Below, in pieces: positions 19,107-26,689 of a DNA stretch of 28,217 bases. The stretch spans positions 1 through 28,217 of IMG/VR virus record IMGVR_UViG_3300046462_000777, one strand, 5' to 3'. The notes under the pieces are model-generated. The model was given only the letters and a program-made list of their open reading frames with translations, was not told the origin of the DNA and did no database searches. The DNA comes from a virus. Positions within the stretch are counted from its first letter, which is position 1. Every line of letters begins with the position of its first letter. A program made the translations under genes and the position numbers.

Positions 19107-20027
19107 TTATGTTTTATAACTCTTATTTCTTAAAATTTTCCATAAATGTTGCTGATTTATCTGAAACATTTCTCGTAACTGTTGTTGATTATAATTACCA
19201 GATAAATATAACTCTCTGAGAGCAAGTGCCTCTTTGTCGGTAAGTTTTGCATTCCAAGATTTTCCACCTGTTTTAAGATCTCTATTTATTTGACATCCAC
19301 AAGATTTTATACCCCATAAATCATTTATTCCACGTACAATTTTATTCCCACATTTGCACGTTAACTCATAAAGTGTTCTTTTTCCTTTTTCTATTTTATG
19401 AATACCTATAATTTTTAAGGAACCATGTACATACCCTATCCAATGCTCAGCATTTTTTCTTACATTATCAGCCTTTAAACATCCACAACTTTGAGTGTCT
19501 CTTTGTACGGTGCATTTATTTCCACAGTCACAAATTGCATTGTACTTACTTTTTCCTAGATATTCTGTGTAAATCAATTTTCCAAATCGTTTTCCAATTC
19601 TATTTTGAGGACTAAGACTAGTCAAGCATTTGACACATTTGCCAATCCGAGTAAGATTTCTTCTTGTCCCTTCATATCCGCAATCACATTTTATTTTGTA
19701 ATAAGGGACTCCATTTTCGCCCCGAATGACATCAATGACGGTGTAAGTATTGAACCTCTGACCTATTTTATAAGTTAATCTCATATTTCCACGTAAAGCA
19801 GTACAAGATCGACATCCAGTAACTTTACATTTATGGTTCATGCGCATATATGTTTCTGTCTTACATTCTAAGCATTGGCATAGGTAGACACGTTTTTCAT
19901 TTTGATCAGTGAAAATTTCCTTTACAAGGTAATTTCCAATAGACTCACCTTTTTTCAAATGCAATTTAGATTGATTCTCTACAGGTAAAACCTTAAGAAT
20001 TAGACCACTCGTCACTAATTTTGTCAT
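19107..20027 (-). CDS. Four-fold cysteine-pair (zinc) protein with C-terminal HTH
   Basis: This 306-residue protein has four repeats of about 45 residues, each with a glycine-aromatic opening and two cysteine pairs. These are C50/C52/C55 with C72/C75; C114/C116 with C131/C134; C166/C168 with C181/C183; and C224/C226 with C243/C245 (CDCGN ... SCGC). They are probably zinc-binding. Residues ~257-306 (LTDKEALALRELYL ... QQQLREMFQINQQHLWKIL) form an HTH like those at the end of homing endonucleases. No HNH or GIY-YIG motif is visible. Likely a DNA-binding protein from a homing or mobile lineage. It overlaps the ParB-like gene by 35 bases and abuts tRNA-Asn. Confidence 0.65.
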   Translation of the reverse strand: MTKLVTSGLILKVLPVENQSKLHLKKGESIGNYLVKEIFTDQNEKRVYLCQCLECKTETYMRMNHKCKVTGCRSCTALRGNMRLTYKIGQRFNTYTVIDVIRGENGVPYYKIKCDCGYEGTRRNLTRIGKCVKCLTSLSPQNRIGKRFGKLIYTEYLGKSKYNAICDCGNKCTVQRDTQSCGCLKADNVRKNAEHWIGYVHGSLKIIGIHKIEKGKRTLYELTCKCGNKIVRGINDLWGIKSCGCQINRDLKTGGKSWNAKLTDKEALALRELYLSGNYNQQQLREMFQINQQHLWKILRNKSYKT

Positions 20028-20736
20028 AATTTTTATAATTGTAAATATTTATTAATAATTTATACCAATCTTGTGCCGTACGCTGAGGCTTTAGCTCAAA
20101 CCATTTCAGGTCTAATTTTTTAAAAAATATATCTTCAGAAAAATTTGTCGTATGATACACCCAACGCAGTGCTTTGGTAAAATTGAAGTTGGTAAACATG
20201 CTTACTGGGCGTAATTTTTTATCATTGGCATAATCTTGGAATCTTAGAAAGAAATCAACTAAAGCTTTTGGATCAATATCGGAGGGAAATTGAAATTTAC
20301 CAGTCTTAAGAAATTCAAGCAATATAGGACTAATAGCACCGATCATGAGAGATAAAATCGCTTTTGGTTTAAGAGAAGTAAGTTTTATAAGTTCTTTAAG
20401 CTTAATGTAATCAGACTTTTTTTCTTTGATGGCAAAGTAATCGATAAAATTTTCTACTTCCCAAGATTTTTGATTAACATTTCCTTCAATCAAATGTATA
20501 TCTGAGACATTTTCGGATTTTATATAGAAAATATCTAAACCGAGTTCCTTGGCCACTTCCAATCTATGTTGACCGTCAATTACTGACATTTGTTTATTTA
20601 CAATTATAGGATGTATAGCAAGTTGATTTTCACGCTGTATAGATGCCCGTAATTTTCTTAAATGCTTGGTATCTAAGTGTCGATTTCCTTCCATTTTTTG
20701 GAATATTTCATAATTTTTTGTATGCTGTATTTCCAT
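19993..20736 (-). CDS. ParB-like protein
   Basis: This 247-residue protein has an N-terminal ParB/Srx-type domain. NRHLDTKHLRKLRASI is followed by HPIIVNKQMSVIDGQHRLEV (Asp54, Gly55, Gln56, His57, Arg58), the ParB nucleotide-binding or nuclease-like core. The rest (residues ~100-247) is helical and lysine-rich, unlike standard ParB DNA-binding and dimerisation regions. No ParA or parS-like array is nearby, so plasmid-type partition is not supported. Stand-alone ParB-fold proteins in phages can be nucleases or CTP-linked switches. It is the first gene of the leftward island. Confidence 0.7.
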   Translation of the reverse strand: MEIQHTKNYEIFQKMEGNRHLDTKHLRKLRASIQRENQLAIHPIIVNKQMSVIDGQHRLEVAKELGLDIFYIKSENVSDIHLIEGNVNQKSWEVENFIDYFAIKEKKSDYIKLKELIKLTSLKPKAILSLMIGAISPILLEFLKTGKFQFPSDIDPKALVDFFLRFQDYANDKKLRPVSMFTNFNFTKALRWVYHTTNFSEDIFFKKLDLKWFELKPQRTAQDWYKLLINIYNYKNYDKISDEWSNS

Positions 20737-20767
20737 ATATATAGGTAAACCTTAGTTAATTTCTTCT

Positions 20768-20797
20768 ATCATACACCATTCCAACATTCTAGTCCAA
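20768..20797 (-). promoter_or_regulatory. Candidate promoter for ParB-like gene
   Basis: Leftward, TTGGAC (20797-20792) and TATGAT (20773-20768) are 18 bases apart, 32 bases before ATG 20736. TGTTGGA occurs twice here (13 bases apart), so this may also be a regulator site. Confidence 0.4.
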
Positions 20798-20837
20798 CAC
20801 ATTCTTCTAACCTCTAGTTTTTTCTTACTTGCATAAT

Positions 20838-20867
20838 TTGTCTGTAAACCGTAAATTTACTTCTAAT
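20838..20867 (+). promoter_or_regulatory. Candidate promoter for head genes
   Basis: TTGTCT (20838-20843) and TCTAAT (20862-20867) are 18 bases apart, upstream of ATG 20896. A new promoter is expected because the leftward island interrupts the structural operon. Confidence 0.45.
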
Positions 20868-20895
20868 GACATAATCACTCTACCCAGAGGCACCT

Positions 20896-21165
20896 ATGAG
20901 CTTCAATTTCCTTGATCAAGGATACTTACCTGAAGACAGCTATTCACGTCAACTAGACCGACGTGTTGCAGATCAAGAATATCCCTATGGATATACTTCA
21001 AACGAGCCGCCTGCAGGACATCCCAATGATAGAATAGATGCTCATGCATATAAGGATCAATCTCTTGCACCACAAAGAAACTTACCTATAGAGAATACTT
21101 CCAAAGGGCAGAAAGACTTTCCTTCACGTGAAAGTAAAATGCGTATGAAGATGAAAGGTAGTTAA
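20896..21165 (+). CDS. Hypothetical 89-residue head-region protein
   Basis: It is the first rightward gene after the island. The product is hydrophilic and charged (MSFNFLDQGYLPEDSYSRQL, RVADQEYPYGYTSNEPPAG) and ends basic (MRMKMKGS), so it may be disordered. GAGGCACCT precedes the ATG. It overlaps the next gene by TAATG. Its position before scaffold and capsid suggests an assembly accessory role. Confidence 0.55.
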   Translation: MSFNFLDQGYLPEDSYSRQLDRRVADQEYPYGYTSNEPPAGHPNDRIDAHAYKDQSLAPQRNLPIENTSKGQKDFPSRESKMRMKMKGS

Positions 21166-21299
21166 TGGCAAAGCTTAACGATCAAAAGCCTAAACCAAAA
21201 TTAGGTAACTCTCCTTTGCTTCATGGCAAAGTAAATACCGACAACGCAGGTGGGGCAAATCCCCCTAGCAAGAACCCCTCAAAATCAAAGAGGAAATAA
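21165..21299 (+). CDS. Basic 44-residue micro-protein
   Basis: The frame runs from ATG 21165 (overlapping the previous stop) to TAA 21299. The product MAKLNDQKPKPKLGNSPLLH continues Gly/Asn/Pro-rich and ends SKSKRK. It has no ribosome site of its own and relies on coupling. Function unknown. Confidence 0.5.
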   Translation: MAKLNDQKPKPKLGNSPLLHGKVNTDNAGGANPPSKNPSKSKRK

Positions 21300-21300
21300 T

Positions 21301-21594
21301 ATGAAACATTCAAAACTGCATGGCGCAGGTATGATGGGTGGTCAATCTAGAGATTCCGGTAAGCCACGTGGTGGTGTTTATCGCGATGCTGTAGATGAAC
21401 CTGCACATCAAAAGATCCATCATGGAGAAGTATCTCCAATGAAAGACTGGCATATGATGGCATCATGCCATGATTTCAAAGGCGAATCATCAGATCAGGC
21501 TTATGGTCAAGCTGGTGAAAAAGGATGTAAGGAAGATGGCCGTAAGATTATGGCTCAAGCTTTCCACGCTTATTCTGATGACACAGGATTTTAA
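21301..21594 (+). CDS. His/Met-rich 97-residue protein
   Basis: The start is ATG 21301, with AGAGGAAA upstream; a reading from 21250 would cover the previous gene. The protein is rich in His, Met and Gly (MKHSKLHGAGMMGGQSRDSG, HHGEVSPMKDWHMMASCHDF). No family recognised. It may bind metal or be a structural accessory. Confidence 0.55.
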   Translation: MKHSKLHGAGMMGGQSRDSGKPRGGVYRDAVDEPAHQKIHHGEVSPMKDWHMMASCHDFKGESSDQAYGQAGEKGCKEDGRKIMAQAFHAYSDDTGF

Positions 21595-21596
21595 TC

Positions 21597-21989
21597 ATGC
21601 AAGAACTTGGTGAAACTCGAGAAGCTTTATCACTGCAATGTTGGGAACTTGTTTCCACTTTTGCAAATAAGATGAAGCATGAGAAGAAACCATTCTATAT
21701 TGTCTATGCCGCAAAATCAGATCCGGCTCTACAAGGAGCTTTGGTCAACGACACGGTAGCCATTGGTGGCCTAAGACAGACAGTAAAAGCATATTATAGT
21801 AGACCACCAGCATTACTGGGCATTTTGGTCTGGTACGTGGATAATAACTTGGGAATCTTTGATTTTCTGCCAGAGCTTTCAAGTCCACCAGACGTACCAA
21901 TAAATCAATCCATGCTTTCTGATAAGAGTGAAGATCAGCTCACTGGAATTATGGAAAAAGGCAAGAAAATGAAAGTATTGGTTTCGTGA
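21597..21989 (+). CDS. Hypothetical 130-residue protein upstream of scaffold
   Basis: This soluble alpha/beta protein (LQCWELVSTFANKMKHEKKP, FYIVYAAKSDPALQGALVND) has a PELSSPPDVPIN section and helical end. It starts 3 bases after the previous stop. It looks like a conserved head-assembly accessory, but I cannot name it. Confidence 0.55.
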   Translation: MQELGETREALSLQCWELVSTFANKMKHEKKPFYIVYAAKSDPALQGALVNDTVAIGGLRQTVKAYYSRPPALLGILVWYVDNNLGIFDFLPELSSPPDVPINQSMLSDKSEDQLTGIMEKGKKMKVLVS

Positions 21990-21990
21990 T

Positions 21991-22084
21991 TTAACACTTT
22001 TTGTGTATATATCACTTAACATAAAGAACATAGTTACAAGTGAATGGGCGTTACACTTAACACAAGTCAATTGTGTAATTAACA
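21991..22084. promoter_or_regulatory. Four TTAACA boxes before scaffold gene
   Basis: TTAACA occurs at 21991, 22016, 22057 and 22079 in the 120-base gap. ACACAA (22060-22065) and TTGTGT (22071-22076) form a 6-base inverted repeat. No clear -35/-10 pair is seen, so a regulator site or phage-type promoter region is the best guess. Confidence 0.35.
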
Positions 22085-22109
22085 AGGCGTCGCCAGCCTT
22101 AAGGAAACT

Positions 22110-22880
22110 ATGACGATATACGATCAAGATTACATGGCTGAATTTGATCAGCAACAAAAACATACGGGCGTAGTTGACTCAGCCGCCGTGAGTCCGGAAG
22201 TGGTAGAACAAGAGCAAGTTTCTTCCCAAGAACCCATTGTTAGCGCAAGCAATGATTCTGAAAAGGAATATAACTTCAAAGCTCTTCGTGATTCTATCGC
22301 ACAAGAGAAAGCAGAAAGGGAAGCTGAAAAGCTTCGCTATAGCCAAGAACTTGAGTTTATGCGTAGTCAAATTGCTATGCAACAGCAGCCGGCTCAGAAG
22401 CGTAGTCCACTTGAGGACGAAAGGGATGATGACTTACTTACTGTTGGTAAGTACAAGCAAACCCAAGCAGAATATGAGCAGGCTCTTCGACAGCAAGAAG
22501 AAAACTATAGACTCAAACTTAATGAGCTAGAAACGAAGGTTCAGAATCCCGACTATGATGAGGTTATGGATAAGTATGCCATTCCTCTTTTAAAAACGAA
22601 CCGTGACTTCGCGATAGCTTTTCAGAATTCGGAGAACAAGGCTTCATTTGCCTATAATCTAGGCAGAATGCACCGAGACTCCCAAAGAATTGAGCCTGCT
22701 CAGCCAAGAGAGCCAGAAGTCAGCCAAAAGGCACAGCGTATAGTCGAAAACTCTAGCAAACCTGGTACATTGTCAAGTGCACGTGGCGGCCAGCCCAGCC
22801 TGAGCAAAGCAGAGTATTACGCATCGATGTCTGAGTCTGAATTCAATGCTCTTGTGGAGAAAAACTTGACCGAGGTCTAA
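22110..22880 (+). CDS. Scaffolding protein (putative)
   Basis: This 256-residue protein has a central coiled coil (FKALRDSIAQEKAEREAEKL, EQALRQQEENYRLKLNELET). Its C-terminal portion ends SLSKAEYYASMSESEFNALV. It is acidic and Gln-rich, the composition of scaffolds that fill the prohead and depart or are cleaved before packaging. It lies directly before the capsid gene, the canonical place. AAGGAAA precedes the ATG. No protease domain is visible. Function follows from composition, position and size. Confidence 0.75.
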   Translation: MTIYDQDYMAEFDQQQKHTGVVDSAAVSPEVVEQEQVSSQEPIVSASNDSEKEYNFKALRDSIAQEKAEREAEKLRYSQELEFMRSQIAMQQQPAQKRSPLEDERDDDLLTVGKYKQTQAEYEQALRQQEENYRLKLNELETKVQNPDYDEVMDKYAIPLLKTNRDFAIAFQNSENKASFAYNLGRMHRDSQRIEPAQPREPEVSQKAQRIVENSSKPGTLSSARGGQPSLSKAEYYASMSESEFNALVEKNLTEV

Positions 22881-22896
22881 CTATGAGTAGACCTTT

Positions 22897-23838
22897 ATGG
22901 CAATTACAACATTAACCCAACTTCCTCCAGAAGTTAGGACCTATTTCGATAGAATGTTGTTGACCTTAGCTCGTCCATATTTCATCTATGACCTATTCGC
23001 ACAAAAGCGACAGATCCCACTTAATAGTGGTGATCAAATGGTCTTTAGACGTTATGGTACCCTAAGCGCAGCAACAATTCCACTTACAGATGGCCAAACA
23101 CCTTCAGGTGATCAACTATCAGTAACAGACTTTAAAGCAGCAATTAGCTGGTATGGTTCTTTTGTAACCATTACAGACCAAGTTCAATTCGTGGTACAAG
23201 ACCGCGTGTTGAATGAATCAACAAAAGTATTGTCACTACAGCTCGGCTTGACTATCGATACCCTCATACGTGATATGATGGTATCTACTGCTTCTACCAT
23301 TGCATGTAGCAAAGGTCTGAACGGTAATACACCAACTGAAGTCACCGATGGTGATATTCAGACAGCAATAATTGCTCTCCGTCAAGGAAATGCTCGTCTG
23401 ATGACGAACCCACTTCCAGGTGAAAACAAGTTTGGTACAGCTCCAGTTCGTGCTTCATACTGGGGTTTCATGTCAGTTGACCTACAGGATGATCTTGAAA
23501 ACGTATCAAGCTTTATCTCGGCAGCTAACTATCCTAATCCAGGCAATGCACTTGAAGCAGAATGGGGTTCAACCCGTAACTGCAGATGGTTGCTTAATAC
23601 CAATGGATTTAGCAATGGTGCATCACCAAACGTATACTCTAACTTCTTGCTTGGTCAAGAAGCTTATGGTGTTGTTCGTCTTGGTGCAAAGGAAGCAGAA
23701 TTTATCGTGAAGCCACTTGGCGCTTCTGGTACAGCTGATCCTCTTAACCAACGTGGAACTGTTGGCTACAAGTATCCTTTCGCTACAAGGATCTTGAATG
23801 ACAACTGGATTACACGTTTAACAGCTACACACTCATAA
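22897..23838 (+). CDS. Major capsid protein, N4-gp56 type
   Basis: This 313-residue protein starts MAITTLTQLPPEVRTYFDRM, with the N-terminal pattern of the N4-gp56 capsid family. It continues with HK97-fold features: an N-terminal arm, an extended E-loop region (NSGDQMVFRRYGTLSAATIP) and a beta-rich P-domain. It assembles into the icosahedral head around the scaffold encoded just upstream. The ribosome site before ATG 22897 is weak for such an abundant protein; translation may be coupled from the scaffold gene. Confidence 0.9.
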   Translation: MAITTLTQLPPEVRTYFDRMLLTLARPYFIYDLFAQKRQIPLNSGDQMVFRRYGTLSAATIPLTDGQTPSGDQLSVTDFKAAISWYGSFVTITDQVQFVVQDRVLNESTKVLSLQLGLTIDTLIRDMMVSTASTIACSKGLNGNTPTEVTDGDIQTAIIALRQGNARLMTNPLPGENKFGTAPVRASYWGFMSVDLQDDLENVSSFISAANYPNPGNALEAEWGSTRNCRWLLNTNGFSNGASPNVYSNFLLGQEAYGVVRLGAKEAEFIVKPLGASGTADPLNQRGTVGYKYPFATRILNDNWITRLTATHS

Positions 23839-23847
23839 GGGGGCCAT

Positions 23848-24579
23848 ATGTCTATTGTTAAAACTGGTTCTTTTAGTGTTGTTGCTGGTGGTGCAGCTCA
23901 GAACTTGAATCTTGGATTTGTTCCAAGCAAGTTTTATATGAGAAATGACACCATTTTAGTATCAGGTACTGTTACTGGCGTTGTAGAAGTCTGGTATGAT
24001 GAATACACAGCATCACTCGCAACTCCTTATGTTGTCATTGATACCTGCACAACTGGTGTTCCTGCTATTAGCCGTTTGGCATCAGGATCACTTGCTGCTA
24101 CTACTGGTATTATCCCATTCCAGTCAGCAGACAGTGCATTATTTTTACCGAACCAAGTGCCCTATACAACATATAGCAGCACTAACTTGGTTATTACTAA
24201 CATCAGTGCCGCTGCTAATGCTAGTGTAACAGCTACACATAGCTTTACATCAGCTGATATTGGTGTAACTGTAGTTTCTTTCCATGGCATAGTGGGCATG
24301 GTACAGATGAATGGTCTTAGCGGTGTAATCCAATCAGTTACATCTACAACATCATTCACTGTGAACATCAATAGCACAAACTTTACTGCTTACTCAAGTG
24401 GTGGTATTGCTAACGTTATTACGGGTGCTCCAGCAAATTCGCTGTATGGAAACGTAAGTCTCCCAACAGCTGAAGCAAACCTTGGTATTGTCGGACTTAG
24501 AATGGGTACTAGCGTCATGGTTAACACCAGCGATGTTTGGTACTATGAAGCTATCCTGAACTATCCAGGCATATGCTAA
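23848..24579 (+). CDS. Virion protein with internal FCCH-like domain
   Basis: This 243-residue protein begins as a beta-rich virion protein (SIVKTGSFSVVAGGAAQNLN). Residues ~115-190 carry an E1-FCCH-like beta domain: VITNISAAANASVTATHSF, then GMVQMNG (150-156), FTVNINSTNFTAYSSGGIAN. The same domain forms most of the next gene at 24658. These domains appear in phage structural proteins and are unrelated to ubiquitin activation there. It sits right after the capsid, so a decoration or minor head protein is likely. GGGGG before ATG 23848 is a strong ribosome site. Confidence 0.7.
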   Translation: MSIVKTGSFSVVAGGAAQNLNLGFVPSKFYMRNDTILVSGTVTGVVEVWYDEYTASLATPYVVIDTCTTGVPAISRLASGSLAATTGIIPFQSADSALFLPNQVPYTTYSSTNLVITNISAAANASVTATHSFTSADIGVTVVSFHGIVGMVQMNGLSGVIQSVTSTTSFTVNINSTNFTAYSSGGIANVITGAPANSLYGNVSLPTAEANLGIVGLRMGTSVMVNTSDVWYYEAILNYPGIC

Positions 24580-24614
24580 ACAAGCTTCTATGCCTTAAAA
24601 AAGCGTAGAAAGGA

Positions 24615-24649
24615 CCCTGAGAGCCTAATAACTCTCAGGGCTTTATTTT
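24615..24649 (+). terminator. Rho-independent terminator after capsid genes
   Basis: CCCTGAGAG (24615-24623) and CTCTCAGGG (24632-24640) pair perfectly around an 8-base loop and are followed by CTTTATTTT. This is the clearest intrinsic terminator in the window. It would separate abundant capsid transcripts from the tail genes. Confidence 0.85.
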
Positions 24650-24657
24650 GAGGTAAA

Positions 24658-25011
24658 ATGACAAGCTTTCCAGCAGGAAATGGTGGAGTAACTTTCCCCA
24701 GCCCAAATGAATGGCCAATAACACGTGGAACCGTAACCGGTATTTCCAATGGTTTACAGGCTACCATCACTGTGGTTTCTCATGGTTTTACCAATGCTCT
24801 TGATCAAAATATCACTCAAATTGACTTTAGCCAAGTCAAAGGAATGTCACAGATAAATGGTCAATTTGGCTATATTACAAATGTGGTTGACGCTAACAAT
24901 TTTCAGGTAGGCATCAATACATCAAATTACTCTACATATACTTCAGGAGGGTTTGCAAACATTAATGCTGGCAACGCTCCTTATGATCCTTTTACAAACC
25001 TATATTCGTGA
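24658..25011 (+). CDS. FCCH-domain protein
   Basis: This 117-residue protein is mostly one FCCH-like beta domain at residues 24-101: GTVTGISNGLQATITVVSHG, GMSQING (62-68), VGINTSNYSTYTSGGFANIN. It is paralogous to the domain in the gene at 23848. GAGGT precedes the ATG, 8 bases after the terminator. Such domains in phages occur in decoration and tail proteins. A head decoration or tail adapter role is inferred. Confidence 0.65.
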   Translation: MTSFPAGNGGVTFPSPNEWPITRGTVTGISNGLQATITVVSHGFTNALDQNITQIDFSQVKGMSQINGQFGYITNVVDANNFQVGINTSNYSTYTSGGFANINAGNAPYDPFTNLYS

Positions 25012-25019
25012 GGATAAAA

Positions 25020-25415
25020 ATGGCAAAAAGACTAAATGAAATGGATGGAGAAACTATCCAGAAGAACTTTCTCGAAGAAAACCCAGAGATCCCAACAGAA
25101 ACAAAAGTTGTTATTGCTAAAGATGTACCTCGTATGGAAAAGATTAGGTTCCTTAATAATAGGGATCCGGGCTGTATGCTGCATTTTCACTATGCCTCTA
25201 AATCGCATCCACTCAAGCACTATGACCTGATGCATGGCTTTGAATATGATCTGCCAGTTGAAGTTATTCGACATCTTGAAGGACAAGTTAAATCCGATCC
25301 TTACGCATGTCACAAAAGAACATACGGACGTAGAATGCGAGATGATGGCGTTAGTGAGACATTTGCAAATGGATATGTACCTTATTTTCAATGCCAGTCG
25401 GTTCGTGCCGCTTAA
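25020..25415 (+). CDS. Hypothetical 131-residue structural-region protein
   Basis: The start is ATG 25020, with GAGGAT upstream; the GTG at 25008 is less likely. The protein has an N-terminal acidic helix, then an aromatic/basic core (MEKIRFLNNRDPGCMLHFHY, HPLKHYDLMHGFEYDLPVEV). This looks like a conserved protein of the head-to-tail region, between FCCH genes and the adaptor, but no family name can be given. Confidence 0.6.
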   Translation: MAKRLNEMDGETIQKNFLEENPEIPTETKVVIAKDVPRMEKIRFLNNRDPGCMLHFHYASKSHPLKHYDLMHGFEYDLPVEVIRHLEGQVKSDPYACHKRTYGRRMRDDGVSETFANGYVPYFQCQSVRAA

Positions 25416-25427
25416 TTTAGGTGATTT

Positions 25428-26312
25428 ATGGTTGCTTGGGATTTATCGCAAATCATTGCGAAGATAAGAAACATAACAGGATCTCCTTCAGCTGATCAGC
25501 TCACGGATTCTCAGATTACTGATTATGTAAATACTTATTACACTTTTACAATGCCCTTTGAGATAAAAGAGCAGATAAATCTCCAACCATTAAACTTCTA
25601 TGCCTACCCAAATGTAGATGTTTATTCTTTCCCAGGTGGTTTTCTGACTGATCAACCCATGGCATATGCCGATGGGTTTCCTTTGATCTTCTACCAGGAT
25701 AGAGACATATTCTTCCAGGATTGGCCTATTCAATATGCTCAAGATGCTGTGGCTACTGGTGATGGTGTTACAGCTTTATTTGCAGGTACTACCCAAGCAT
25801 TTCCTATTATTCAGGGAACCTACCTCATCACTGATGGAACTCAGGTCGCCTTTGATAAGAGTGACGGTATACTTTACCAGACGATTCTTGGTGTGGATAC
25901 TGCGGTTGGAACCATTACATATACTACAGGTGCATTCTCAGTTACGTTCAACACGATCCCTGTGTCAGCTGCGACTATCTATGACAAATACCAGGCATAT
26001 CAGCCGGCTAGACCTCAGGGTGTATTATTTTATAATAATGAATTTACTTTCCGCCCAATACCTGACCAAGTTTATCAGATCTCTATGCAGGGTTATATAA
26101 ATCAGGATCAGTTTGTGTCTGGATCTGACGTTCCACTGCAGACTGAATGGGGTCAACTTATAGCATACGGAGCTTCGCTTGAGATCTTTGCTGATAGAGG
26201 TGATTTACAGGCTTATGGGGAAACGTTTCAAATATTATTGAGATACCAAAATGTGGCTTTAGGTAGAACTGTGCAGCAGTTTGAGGCCGTCCAAAGTGTA
26301 CCGAGGTTTTAA
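25428..26312 (+). CDS. Head-tail adaptor-like virion protein
   Basis: The 294-residue protein starts WDLSQIIAKIRNITGSPSAD, a helical N-terminus like podovirus adaptor proteins that cap the portal. Residues ~107-190 are a beta-sandwich insert (ATGDG at 109-113, ITYTTGAFSVTF at ~163-174) also found in the last gene of the window. The C-terminal helical part (TEWGQLIAYGASLEIFADRG) resumes the adaptor pattern. It probably links the portal to the tail. The adaptor name is by position and N-terminal pattern; the insert is well supported by the internal match. Confidence 0.65.
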   Translation: MVAWDLSQIIAKIRNITGSPSADQLTDSQITDYVNTYYTFTMPFEIKEQINLQPLNFYAYPNVDVYSFPGGFLTDQPMAYADGFPLIFYQDRDIFFQDWPIQYAQDAVATGDGVTALFAGTTQAFPIIQGTYLITDGTQVAFDKSDGILYQTILGVDTAVGTITYTTGAFSVTFNTIPVSAATIYDKYQAYQPARPQGVLFYNNEFTFRPIPDQVYQISMQGYINQDQFVSGSDVPLQTEWGQLIAYGASLEIFADRGDLQAYGETFQILLRYQNVALGRTVQQFEAVQSVPRF

Positions 26313-26314
26313 TT

Positions 26315-26689
26315 ATGACTTTTAATGCAAATATTCCGTTAGCAACAGATCTTATCTCCAATAGTCAGGCTGATCTCTACGCGAACAATCAGTTTTTAGG
26401 AAGCACGACTGGCAATGCGACCAATGGGTATTATAAACTACCAAATGGTCTTATAATGCAGTGGGGAGTATCCACTGGGAATACTTCGGGTACTAAAACA
26501 GTCTCGTTTCCAACATCTTTTGCTTCGGCATGTTATAATGTACAATTTTCACTAGCCTTTGACTCTTCTGGTACTACGGTGCCAATAGTTTTGGATAGAA
26601 CTTTTGCTTTCACTACTACTCAGTTCAAATATCGAGTTAATGCTAGTGGAACTGACTGGAATCTCTACTGGGTTGCAATAGGTGTATAA
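26315..26689 (+). CDS. Fibre-tip domain protein (gp53-like C-terminal domain)
   Basis: The 124-residue protein has an N-terminal attachment piece (IPLATDLISNSQADLYANNQ). It then carries a beta domain that matches the gp53-type tail-fibre C-terminal fold: YYKLPNGLIMQWGVSTGNTS, TVSFPTSFASACYNVQFSLA and WNLYWVAIGV at the end. This domain is normally the tip of trimeric fibres. Here it is alone and placed between adaptor and the large tail protein. It overlaps the next gene by TAATG. Confidence 0.7.
   Translation: MTFNANIPLATDLISNSQADLYANNQFLGSTTGNATNGYYKLPNGLIMQWGVSTGNTSGTKTVSFPTSFASACYNVQFSLAFDSSGTTVPIVLDRTFAFTTTQFKYRVNASGTDWNLYWVAIGV

Noticed and set aside
19993-20736. Plasmid-type partition system around the ParB-like gene
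   Set aside because: No ParA-type ATPase and no cluster of parS-like sites adjacent; the repeats at 18981-19020 are a different, single site.
23420-23710. 96-residue second frame inside the capsid gene
   Set aside because: It lies within the strongly supported capsid protein and has no ribosome site.
23848-25011. FCCH domains as evidence of ubiquitin-like signalling
   Set aside because: In phages this fold occurs in virion proteins; no E1 catalytic, ubiquitin-like or deubiquitinase genes are present.
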